Assembly: GCA_003230535.1 (NCBI GenBank)
Contig: QIEW01000247.1
Location: 1 to 12,947, forward strand
Source: a bacterium
GTDB taxonomy: Bacteria > SZUA-182 > SZUA-191
Direction: 5' to 3'
Length of the DNA stretch: 12,947 bases
Below the pieces are notes generated by a model. The model was not told the origin of the DNA, searched no databases, and saw only the letters and a program-made list of their open reading frames with translations. Position numbers and translations under genes: made by a program. Positions 1 through 7,800 of this stretch are shown piece after piece. Each line of letters begins with the position of its first letter. The first letter of the stretch is position 1.

Positions 1-186
1 ATCAAGCGCCTGCAATATTACTTTGCATTTCAATAGGTCATCTGAAAAACACCTTTCCTCTGGCGGTAAATGTTGTTATAATCTATAATAGCAATAGAAT
101 ATTTTGTTCTACCAGCATATCTTATAAGGGTAAAGGGGAAATTTACTATAGTTAGCTGCTTGGAAATTAAATCATAAATTTTAAGT
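1..186. other. AT-rich leader region without a recognisable gene
   Basis: This stretch is AT-rich and has no convincing reading frame on either strand. A minus-strand open frame (30-281) runs through it, but its protein has no recognisable domain and it translates straight through two of the palindromes that follow, so I do not accept it. No tRNA, rRNA or classic terminator was seen. It is probably intergenic sequence between an upstream gene outside the window and the giant gene at 413. Confidence 0.5.
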
Positions 187-213
187 GGTGGCAGGTTCAG
201 GAAACCTGCCACC
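187..213. repeat. Palindromic hairpin 1 (11-bp stem, 5-nt loop)
   Basis: The left arm GGTGGCAGGTT (187-197) and right arm AACCTGCCACC (203-213) are perfectly complementary around the loop CAGGA. It is the first of four hairpins packed into about 155 bp. No T-run follows on the plus strand, so a simple intrinsic terminator is unlikely. It looks like a REP-type palindrome. Confidence 0.8.
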
Positions 214-220
214 CATTCAG

Positions 221-246
221 GCTGTCGGGTTTGAGAACCCGACAGC
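221..246. repeat. Palindromic hairpin 2 (11-bp stem, 4-nt loop)
   Basis: The arms GCTGTCGGGTT (221-231) and AACCCGACAGC (236-246) pair perfectly around TGAG. The centre reads GGGTTTGAGAACCC, and the word TTGAGAACC recurs on the opposite strand in hairpin 3. A five-T run sits at 256-260, nine bases past the stem. That is too far for a standard rho-independent terminator, although a weak one for an upstream plus-strand gene cannot be excluded. Confidence 0.8.
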
Positions 247-264
247 ACATAACTATTTTTGATG

Positions 265-288
265 TTTCGGCTGGTTCTCAAGCCGAAA
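265..288. repeat. Palindromic hairpin 3 (8-bp stem)
   Basis: The arms TTTCGGCT (265-272) and AGCCGAAA (281-288) flank the loop GGTTCTCA. Read on the minus strand the centre is CTTGAGAACC, nearly the core of hairpin 2. The outer arms TTTCGGC/GCCGAAA are shared with hairpin 4. This hairpin therefore links the two arm types in the cluster. Confidence 0.75.
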
Positions 289-316
289 GTGCTAAGGGTA
301 GCGGCGCCCTGTTTTG

Positions 317-341
317 GTTTCGGCCTGAGACAGGCCGAAAC
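317..341. repeat. Palindromic hairpin 4 (11-bp stem, 3-nt loop)
   Basis: The arms GTTTCGGCCTG (317-327) and CAGGCCGAAAC (331-341) are perfectly complementary around AGA. The outer arm sequence matches hairpin 3, and the centre CTGAGACAG again contains TGAGA. It lies 72 bp upstream of the start codon at 413, so it could also affect transcription or the 5' end of the mRNA. Confidence 0.8.
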
Positions 342-362
342 ATCTATATGAATATCTATATG
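342..362. repeat. Short direct repeat, two copies of ATCTATATG, 12-bp period
   Basis: ATCTATATG occurs at 342-350 and again at 354-362, separated by AAT, immediately after hairpin 4. It could be an operator-like site, a duplication made with the palindromes, or chance in AT-rich sequence. I have no family to assign it to. Confidence 0.5.
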
Positions 363-392
363 TTTGATTGCAACTTGGTATTAATCATAAAT

Positions 393-400
393 AAGGGGGA
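393..400 (+). promoter_or_regulatory. Candidate ribosome binding site of the giant gene
   Basis: The purine-rich AAGGGGGA lies 12 bases before the ATG at 413. The spacing is somewhat long but usable. An in-frame TAA at 404-406 rules out any start further upstream in this frame, so ATG 413 is the first available start, and it is supported by the signal peptide that follows. No convincing -35/-10 pair was found. Confidence 0.5.
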
Positions 401-412
401 ATTTAACGGAAG

Positions 413-499
413 ATGCAACGCAGCTTTAGCTTTAAGGTAGTTTTATTAATAACTTTCCTGTTGAATATAAGCGCCGTAGGCATGTTCTCAGCAGAAGCG
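413..499 (+). other. Signal peptide coding region
   Basis: Residues 1-29 show the n-h-c layout of a Sec signal: basic residues at 3 and 8, a hydrophobic core (VVLLITFLL), and the A-x-A type site AEA before LQNYE. The c-region has no lipobox cysteine, so signal peptidase I is the likely processing enzyme. This supports export and the choice of ATG 413. Confidence 0.75.
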
Positions 500-3400
500 C
501 TGCAAAATTATGAGGTAAATAAGGATGGTGGAGACTATGACGGAATACCGGGCAATGAATACACTGACTTGCAGGACGCCATAAATCAGGCGATACTAGC
601 AGAAATTCCTAACGATGACAGTATGATAACCATTACCCAAGAGGGGAAATATGACGGCCCGTTTGTAGTGCCCTATTCCACTCCTGAACGCAGCTTATCG
701 TTTACTATCCAAGGGGCTCCTGGATTAGACCGGGAAAAGGTCATCCTGCACAACTCCAAGGGAAAAGTAGCCTTCGGCATTGCAATTCCGGCGGTAATAG
801 CTTCAGCGTTTAAGGTGGAATTAGCAAGCGGCGAGCTCAAGTTTTTCAATATGCCGCTCCACTTACAGCGCCTCACCCTCACCAGCGCCGAGCTTCTCGA
901 TAATAGCCGGATGGAGGGGCCGTACAGTGGTGGATTGGCGCCTGACTGGACTAAAAGCGGGAGCATCTCTCCTTTTGAGGCCGTTTATGGACAACAGGCC
1001 GGCGATAGACCTCGGGATGTACTTACCGGCTCTTCCGCTCAAGGGTTTTCCGGTTCTACTTCCGAGGATGAGGCGATCTATACCTCCATCAACCTTAACG
1101 TCGGTCAACGCTATACCTTTTCGGCTTGGGTAAAACGCACCGACGGGAATGGTTCAATAAATGTAAAACTCAAATGGCAAAATCCCGATGATTCGGTAAT
1201 CACTTCGGCTTATATCCCCTCAACCAAAGATACTTATACCAAACTTACCCACACATTTATAGCTCCCGCCCCTGATCCTTACGCCCCAACGGTTAAGATG
1301 ACCATGAAATTCTATGCTTCAGATGCGGCTACGGAAGGAGTCTTTGACGATGTATATTGTGACTCCAAGTTGATTGTAGGGGTATTATTGAGGGGAGTGC
1401 CGGAAGCTCCGGCCACCCATGGAATGACTGATTGCGTAGTGCGTAACATCGGTCATACTGTGGGGGTAACCGGTCATTCAGTTTTGGATTTAGACAATCC
1501 GGAGGGAACTGCCGGAGACGATAACCATGGACATGCAATCGCTCTTTACGGTGGCGCCTCCCCGGACATTATCGACTGCGATATCCGCAACAATTACGAC
1601 GGCGTGGCGGTTAATGACGACTGCGCGCCCAGGTTGTGGTCCACCGGAGTAGCAGGAGTAGAAGACGACCCTATATTTTCGCAAATGAAACAGCGGATTA
1701 GGCTGAATGCCAGGTTTGGTATCGGGATAAGAAATAAAGGCGCTCCCGAGATCGGGAAGCTGGACGGGTCGCTGCTTAATGCTAATGATATCCAGGCTAA
1801 CGGGTATGCTAATATTGCTTGTCAGGATAGCGGGACGCCAAAAATTTATTATAACTTCATTGGGGGTCTCTTTAATTGGGGTTATCCCGGGGTGGAAAGT
1901 CCCGGCCGGTACGGGATTATTACTAAAGAGAATTCCCAGGCCACTATAATCGGCAACTACATTTCCGATCACAACTTAGCGGGAATAGCGGCTAAAGGGA
2001 ATTCCAAACCCTTGATTGGGCCGGACAGTCTCCCTCAGGGTTGTACCTCCCCTCAGATGATCACTTCAGAAGTTTGTAAGAACGTAAACGTAATATATTT
2101 TAACAACTTATATGCTGCGCTTCCCCCCAACTTCCCTAATTATGTTCCTTGCGGCTATGGGGAGTTTGAAAACATAGACTGTGCCGCCGTAGCCGCTATG
2201 AACGGCGCACAGCCCATCATAAAACATAATTTTATTAATCAAAACGGCTGGGTGGGCGTGGGAGCCAGAGACGGCGCCGCTCCTACAGTTCAAGGGAACT
2301 GGATATCGCAAAACATTATTGGCGTAGCGCTGATGACAGTTCGGAACAACCCTGATATTAACATCAAGATCGGTGGATCTGGAAGCGATGAAGGAAATTA
2401 TATCTATAAAAATGAACGAGGAATAGTAGCCAATAATTCCGGAAGCCCGGTCAACCGGGTACTGATAAAAGGAAACCGTATTTACGATAATAAAATTACC
2501 GGGAGAAACGGGGGTGTTGGTATTGGCATAAAACATTCCTATGCCTTAATTAAGGATAACCAAATCTTTACTAACGGAATACCTGGCAGATGGATGGTGG
2601 GGGGAATAACCGGGGGTAGAGGCGGTATTGGAGTGACCCACGATTCGGATGTAATTATTACCTCCAACAATATTAGTAATAATTCAGGAGTTGCTATCGG
2701 CGTTCGTGACTCCACCGTACAAATTGTTGGTAATTTAATGATCGATAACTGGGGCGGCACATTTTACAATACCCTCCGGATAGATGATGTTAGGGATTAT
2801 ATTGCCAATGGCGGCTTTGGGGTGTTTGATGAAGGTTATACAGAGTACGTCCCGGGAAAGACGGTAGTAGCCCCTAATTGGGAACCAAAGGGAAGTATTA
2901 CAGCCTCGAAAACATGTAAACATCCCCCTCCCCCAGCGGCGCCTCTCCCAGATTGTACCACTAGCGAGCCGAATAATGTTTATGATGGTTACCGCGCCCA
3001 GAAATTTGGGGCGGGAGACCCGTATGCCAATTATATCTACCAGGAAGTTCCCGTGGCCCAGAATCAGGAATACCGGTTCACTGGATGGCTGAAAAAGCTC
3101 TCCGGTACGGCGGCTTACATCCAGTTGGCCGATCCCGTCCATAGCGACATTTATACCACTTTTGCCTGTACCACAGATAATGAATGGACCGAATTTACGA
3201 CTATTTTTTCAGCCGAATCCAACGTCTTATTGGTAAAATTATACGCGGCTTCCGGTTCAGAAGGCATCGCCGATGCTTTTTTGATGGTTAAGACTTCCCC
3301 GGGCAGTACAGTAACTGAGATAGAGAATAATATTATCGTCGGGGATTACTATAATAAATTTGGAACGTATGGCAACACCTTGATTAGAATTGCGGGAAAC

Positions 3401-3994
3401 TCCCGGGTCGAATCTTTAAAAAATAATATCTTAGGACGAGGACGTTTGGGAGTTGAAGTAGTAGATAGCGGTTCGGTATATCCTGGAGCGGTGGACGGAA
3501 ACTGGGTTTACGCCTGGGAAAAGATTGGGGAAGATGACGATGGTCCGAATGACGGTTATGTGCTGGGCGGCCGGCTTCCGGGCGAAAATACTCATTACTA
3601 TGGAGAATACTTTGGCCTGGGCACCGCGCATCATTTTCTGGATCCAAATCATGAAAATACCCTGGTGCAGGATTATGCAATAGATCCAGCCTCGCCAATC
3701 TATTCCTTTACCGCCGATGGAGGCTGCGCCGGAAATTGCCTGGGGCTGCCCTCTGGATTTAACTATCCGTCCCCAGACTACCCTTACCGCATTATCTACA
3801 GCAGCGGCATACCGGTACCGGTACCGGATAGCGCTATGCCCATCCTGGCGGGGCTCACTCCGGCAGAGGGCGACGCCTGGGCTTCCGATGAAACGGAGAT
3901 TGTAATGTATGTTCAAGATCTCGGGGATGGCATACTCCAGAATTCCTTAATCTTAAGCGTGAACCGGAGAAAATTGTACCGCCGCCGGTTGTAA
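413..3994 (+). CDS. N-terminal fragment: secreted beta-helix protein with two inserted carbohydrate-binding-like domains
   Basis: The 1193-residue frame begins with a signal peptide (a basic start MQRSFSFK, a hydrophobic core, and a predicted cut after AEA at about residue 29). A beta-helix cap follows (TDLQDAINQA, residues 51-60). A jelly-roll domain sits at about 160-320, with the features PDWT and YTFSAWVK and an acidic end FDDV. Beta-helix rungs rich in NN.I and GIGI patterns fill about 325-795. A second jelly-roll lies at about 800-962 (PNWE, YRFTGWLKK), then more rungs to about 1035. A PVPVP linker (1134-1138) leads into an Ig-like domain that stops at LILSVN. The last nine residues, RRKLYRRRL, are out-of-frame reading, which places the frameshift after codon 1184 (3962-3964). 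The product would be exported and probably bind glycans; no enzyme active site was recognised. As it stands the protein would lack more than two thirds of its length and any C-terminal anchor. Confidence 0.85.
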   Translation: MQRSFSFKVVLLITFLLNISAVGMFSAEALQNYEVNKDGGDYDGIPGNEYTDLQDAINQAILAEIPNDDSMITITQEGKYDGPFVVPYSTPERSLSFTIQGAPGLDREKVILHNSKGKVAFGIAIPAVIASAFKVELASGELKFFNMPLHLQRLTLTSAELLDNSRMEGPYSGGLAPDWTKSGSISPFEAVYGQQAGDRPRDVLTGSSAQGFSGSTSEDEAIYTSINLNVGQRYTFSAWVKRTDGNGSINVKLKWQNPDDSVITSAYIPSTKDTYTKLTHTFIAPAPDPYAPTVKMTMKFYASDAATEGVFDDVYCDSKLIVGVLLRGVPEAPATHGMTDCVVRNIGHTVGVTGHSVLDLDNPEGTAGDDNHGHAIALYGGASPDIIDCDIRNNYDGVAVNDDCAPRLWSTGVAGVEDDPIFSQMKQRIRLNARFGIGIRNKGAPEIGKLDGSLLNANDIQANGYANIACQDSGTPKIYYNFIGGLFNWGYPGVESPGRYGIITKENSQATIIGNYISDHNLAGIAAKGNSKPLIGPDSLPQGCTSPQMITSEVCKNVNVIYFNNLYAALPPNFPNYVPCGYGEFENIDCAAVAAMNGAQPIIKHNFINQNGWVGVGARDGAAPTVQGNWISQNIIGVALMTVRNNPDINIKIGGSGSDEGNYIYKNERGIVANNSGSPVNRVLIKGNRIYDNKITGRNGGVGIGIKHSYALIKDNQIFTNGIPGRWMVGGITGGRGGIGVTHDSDVIITSNNISNNSGVAIGVRDSTVQIVGNLMIDNWGGTFYNTLRIDDVRDYIANGGFGVFDEGYTEYVPGKTVVAPNWEPKGSITASKTCKHPPPPAAPLPDCTTSEPNNVYDGYRAQKFGAGDPYANYIYQEVPVAQNQEYRFTGWLKKLSGTAAYIQLADPVHSDIYTTFACTTDNEWTEFTTIFSAESNVLLVKLYAASGSEGIADAFLMVKTSPGSTVTEIENNIIVGDYYNKFGTYGNTLIRIAGNSRVESLKNNILGRGRLGVEVVDSGSVYPGAVDGNWVYAWEKIGEDDDGPNDGYVLGGRLPGENTHYYGEYFGLGTAHHFLDPNHENTLVQDYAIDPASPIYSFTADGGCAGNCLGLPSGFNYPSPDYPYRIIYSSGIPVPVPDSAMPILAGLTPAEGDAWASDETEIVMYVQDLGDGILQNSLILSVNRRKLYRRRL
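890..1372 (+). other. Jelly-roll (CBM4/9-like) domain 1, inserted in beta-helix 1
   Basis: Residues about 160-320 interrupt the beta-helix and have the layout of a carbohydrate-binding jelly-roll: an opening N-x-R-M-E-G, PDWTKSG, a central YTFSAWVK strand, an alternating strand VKLKW, and a closing EGVFDDV. Helix rungs resume right after it at KLIVGVLLRGV. It resembles the domain at 2810-3298 (PDWTKSGSI against PNWEPKGSI; YTFSAWVK against YRFTGWLKK), so the two are probably paralogues. The exact family is an inference from pattern. Confidence 0.6.
2810..3298 (+). other. Jelly-roll (CBM4/9-like) domain 2, inserted near the end of beta-helix 1
   Basis: Residues about 800-962 repeat the layout of domain 1: PNWEPKGSI, a variable loop, QEYRFTGWLKK, a strand VLLVKLYAAS, and a closing EGIADAF. 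The loop is proline-rich and bounded by two cysteines (C835 and C848, with PPPP between), which might form a disulfide-closed loop after export. Helix rungs resume with TEIENNIIVG. Confidence 0.55.
3810..3827 (+). repeat. Three tandem copies of TACCGG
   Basis: The six-base unit TACCGG is repeated exactly three times. In the coding frame it gives the P-V-P-V-P linker between the end of beta-helix 1 and the first Ig-like domain. It is a multiple of three bases, so copy-number change would lengthen or shorten the linker without shifting the frame. Confidence 0.7.
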
Positions 3995-4847
3995 CGGCAC
4001 ACCCACTCCATCCACTCTTACCATATCACCTGATGAGTCTAACGCCAGTCAATATAAGCTGGTGTTCACTCCCGCCGTTCCATTGCCCGGCTCGGTGGCG
4101 GTGGGACTGAAGGCTAAGGATGCTCTGGAAAATATCTTTGATAACCGTTTCTCAAACTCGTGGGAGTTCAGCACGGTAACATCCGACGCCATAGCGCCCT
4201 ATGTGGATAATCCCATTCCATCCGGTTCTATTTGCGTCCAGCAGATAGACACTAATATTCAGTTTGAACTGAAAGATGATGGGACAGGTGTAGATTCCTC
4301 TACCATAAGCGTTACGGTTCAGGGCGATAGCGGAATATCGTCCACCTTGACCCCGGTTCCCCTGGTTACCAACAATCAACCGGATTTACAGTCTTATACC
4401 TTTTTCTACAATCCGGCGGCGAATTTTAATAATGATGAGACGGTTACCTGGACGGTATCGGCACAGGATTATGAAACCGGCGCCCTGATCAATGATACCC
4501 GTCAATTCTGCACGGAACCGGATAATATCCCGCCCCTGGATGCCAGCTTTTTCATGGCTGATCTAATTGGCGAGGATGCGGTGGAGTTGACTTGGGACCC
4601 CAGTCCAGACAGTACCCTGCTTAATCCTGATGGTGACCTCGATAGATATAAATTGCAGGTTTGCTTTTCAGAGTTGGAACCTTCTCCGGTTTGCAGCGTC
4701 TGGGTGGACTGGGCGGATAATATTGCTCCCGCGGCCACCAGTTACAATCTGGTTGACATACCGTCCGGCCAATACAAGTTCATGTTGATAAGTGTGGATA
4801 AAGCCGGTAATGAAAGTTTTGGCGTAGTGGCTAATGCGGACGCCCGA
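3833..4847 (+). other. Two Ig-like domains and one fibronectin III-like domain, with frameshift 1 inside the first
   Basis: The first Ig-like domain (3833-4181) opens with GLTPAEGDAWASDETEIVM and has a central V-x-D-x-G-D-G-I. It continues after the frameshift as Q-Y-K-L-V-F-T-P and closes with SWEFST. The second (about 4197-4517) opens PIPSG, has DDGTGVDSSTISVTV and FFYNPAANF, and ends in the sixth residue of RQFCTEP. Both match the bacterial Ig-like layout in which D-x-G-x-G-V/I precedes a strand ending VNG. The FN3-like domain (about 4524-4847) has AVELTWDPSPD, a Y-K-L-Q-V strand, SGQYKFMLISVDKAGN and a closing small-residue strand. Such modules usually act as spacers or ligand-binding units. 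Confidence 0.6.
3964..3966 (+). other. Frameshift 1: apparent one-base insertion inside an Ig-like domain
   Basis: In the first frame the domain reads ...LILSVN and then degenerates to RRKLYRRRL with a stop at 3992-3994. Reading one base later, from GGA at 3966, it continues GENCTAAGCNGTPTPS and on without a stop. Dropping one C from the CC at 3964-3965 gives LSVNGENC, which restores the VNG usual in this position of bacterial Ig-like domains. The next frame has its own stop (TGA, 3960-3962), so the switch must occur between 3963 and 3991. Confidence 0.75.
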
Positions 4848-7800
4848 AACCCTTATGGAGGCTGGCTCGTTATCTATGAGGGGTTCTTCTATGACGACTA
4901 TGACGGCTTTAGCGATAATTTTGATGTTGATGGTCAGCTTGACAATTGGCTCCGGCTTGGTTCCGCTAACTGGTCAAAGGCGGGAGGCAAGCTGGCGGCC
5001 TCCGGGAACGATGGGGAGCTGCTGGCCCATAATTTTACGGCTTCCAACTTTATATTGGAAACTAAGGTGCATATAGAAGATGGTGTGGCCGCCGAGGCCG
5101 CCTATGTACTGCTTAGGAAAACAGAAGGGAGCGACATCGGCGATTCCGGTTATGCGGCATTTATAAATACGGCTTCTTCCCGCTTTGGTTTTTACCGGCT
5201 TGATGTAGTGGATCATCCCATTGTCTCGCAATCGTTCACCCCTTCTCCGACGGATGATTATACCCTAAAAATTACCGCCATAGACTCTGAGCTTACCCTG
5301 GATGTTAACGGCGCCAGCATCACCTATCCTGGGGCTTCGGACTATTCCCGGGGGCAGATAGGCATCTGGCAGCCGGATGGCGTTGACTTTACAGTTGAGT
5401 TTGATAGCTTCGCAGTAAAGAACTGGATAAGTCGTTGGGAGTCTGACTGGGCCGGATGGAATACGAAAGAAGGAGCCTTCCCCGGGGACTTTGAATTGAT
5501 CCCAACCGCCACCGATACCGAGCTGTTGGCGACAGACGTCACCACCCCGCCCGGTTTTATTTGTACACAGGATGTGCGGATTGAATCCGGCGGTTCTGAA
5601 GCGCGCCTGATCTTCCACAAACAAAAGGATCCGAATCCGAATGTGGAATGGGTAAATGTAGGGGAAGGGGCCTATGCTCTTTACATAAGGGATCATGCAA
5701 GTGAACCTGATATCGAACTCTGGCGGCTAAGCTGCAATAAGGACGATTGTCTAACCAGTATCACTGATCAGCGCATCGGTTCTTCAAGTTACAACATCGA
5801 AAAGGGTAAACTTTACCGGGTAAAAATAGTTGGGACAGGCGGCCAGTATGTGGTCTACCTCTCCCAGAGTAACAGCGGGATCTACACCTATCAGCAAGTG
5901 ATCGCCGCCCAGGATTCAACCTATAGCGCCGGAGGAATAGGGGTATGGGCTCCCGGCGCCATCGGTACTGATGTAACTTATGACAACTTTAACCTGGGAG
6001 CCACCGCTTACTTTGCCTGGCCTTATCCCGGCTTCGGCGGAACAGAAATTACTGTAGATTGTTCTATTTCATCAATAGATTGTAGTAACAGTGATAAATT
6101 GTCCCAATGGCTACAGTTCCAAATCGACATGGCTCAACCGGGGGATTACCTCTACTTTCCTTGTGGCGCTTACGATATTGGGGGAAACACCATTATGCTC
6201 AAAGAAGGAGTGAGCCTGCGGGGCGCCGGCCGCGATTGCACTACCATTCGGGGGACCGGCGTAAATATTCTGATTGCGGCGGACGGTTCCGTCTTAGAGG
6301 GATTTACGTTCGATGGTGTTGCTCAGTTGAATACGGGGATTTATTTGAGCGGCTTCTCAGCCATGGTGATTAATAATGAGATAACCCGATGTCTGGATGC
6401 TATTCGTATTGGCGGAGCCAGCACTTCATACTCTGTTATTACCATGAATAACATTCACCACAACAGCCGGTTCGGCGTAGTCAATACGGGTATGGCCAGG
6501 ACATTAATTTCGGAGAATCGATTTTGGGCTAATTCACTCAACAGCATCGGCAACCGGGATACCTCTACGGCTTATATTGAGGATAATTTTATTGGTTCCA
6601 GCGGGTTAAAAGAAATAATAATAAAAAGTAATTTGGGCGATCAAACCGGGCTGCCCGCCGATCAGGTCAGATTGGGTCATGACGCATCTGATACAGATGG
6701 TGAATATAATGGCAAACAGCTTATATTACTGAGTGGGATAGGCTATCCCCAGACGGTATCAATAGATACTTATATTGGTACTCCAGAGAAGGTTTGTACT
6801 GTGTCTCCGGCCTATACCGTGCCTCCCAGTGAAGGGGATCTATATATGATTACCGAGGCCTGGGTTCCAGGGAGCGGCTATATGGGCATCGGTAACCGGG
6901 ATACCTCCACAGCCCGCATCAGGCGGAATACCATTACAAAAAGTAATGCCAATGCGATAGGGTTACGGGGCAGCACAGAAGTTCATGTAGAAGATAATGA
7001 TTTATTTAGTAATGTTCTCTTTGGAATAGGTAATCTTGAGAACGCCGCCGGCTATTTAACCGGGAACCGGATCTATAATAATGGTGAAATCGGAATTGCG
7101 GTGCGCGATGAGGCTAAACCTACTATTATTAATAATAAGATCTGGAATAATGGAAATTACGGGATAGGAATTAGGGATCTGGCGGAAGCCGCTATCAGTT
7201 ATAACCGGATATTTAATAACGGGGAGATGCCGTTGAAATGGGAAATGGGAGTCGGCGGCAACTCCGGGATTGGCGTCCGATCTCTCGGAGCGGTAACCAT
7301 AGAAAATAATGAAATTACCAGCAACGCCAGTGATGGAATAGAGGTCAACGGGATAATAATGGAGAGCTCTTTCGGTAACCAGGGCGGATTATCTCTAAGC
7401 GATGTCAGGCTGAATAGCAGCGCTTCTGAAGAAAATGATTTTTATAACGGGATGTCCCTGGTGTTAATTAACGGTACCGGATTTCCAAAGCTGGTCACCA
7501 TCAACGATTACCTTGGAAGCGACCGACGCGCAGTAGTCTCACCACCTTTTGACCTGGGCAAGCGCCCTAGTTCTGGAGATAACTATCTTATTAGCGCCAG
7601 CACTTTGGTGAGTATAGGCGGGGCCTCCGGACGTCCTAATGTAATCCACCACAATGGCCGGCACGGGATTGGCCTGCTGTATTCCTCTCCTACCATAAGT
7701 CACCAGAAAATTTATGAAAACGGTAAACTTTTCAGTATTAGCCAAGGCGGCGCTTCTAGAAAAGGTGATGGAATAGGCGTCTGGGGCGCTTCGTCTTTCG

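Noticed and set aside
221-260. Hairpin 2 plus T-run as an intrinsic terminator
   Set aside because: The five-T run is nine bases from the stem and the hairpin is one of four similar ones, so a repeat family is a better reading.
30-281. Minus-strand open frame of 83 codons
   Set aside because: It translates through hairpins 1 and 2, has no recognisable domain, and lies in a palindrome-rich intergenic region; most likely chance.
364-392. Possible sigma70-type promoter (TTGATT with CATAAA about 16 bases later)
   Set aside because: The -10 match is weak, and the implied transcript start would fall inside or just after the candidate ribosome binding site.
231-440. Plus-strand open frame of 69 codons overlapping the start of the giant gene
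   Set aside because: It runs through hairpins 2-4 and overlaps the signal peptide region in another frame; its composition looks random.
3955-3995. Programmed +1 ribosomal frameshift at the first junction
   Set aside because: There is no stop at the shift point, no known slippery motif and no internal Shine-Dalgarno; a one-base insertion is simpler.
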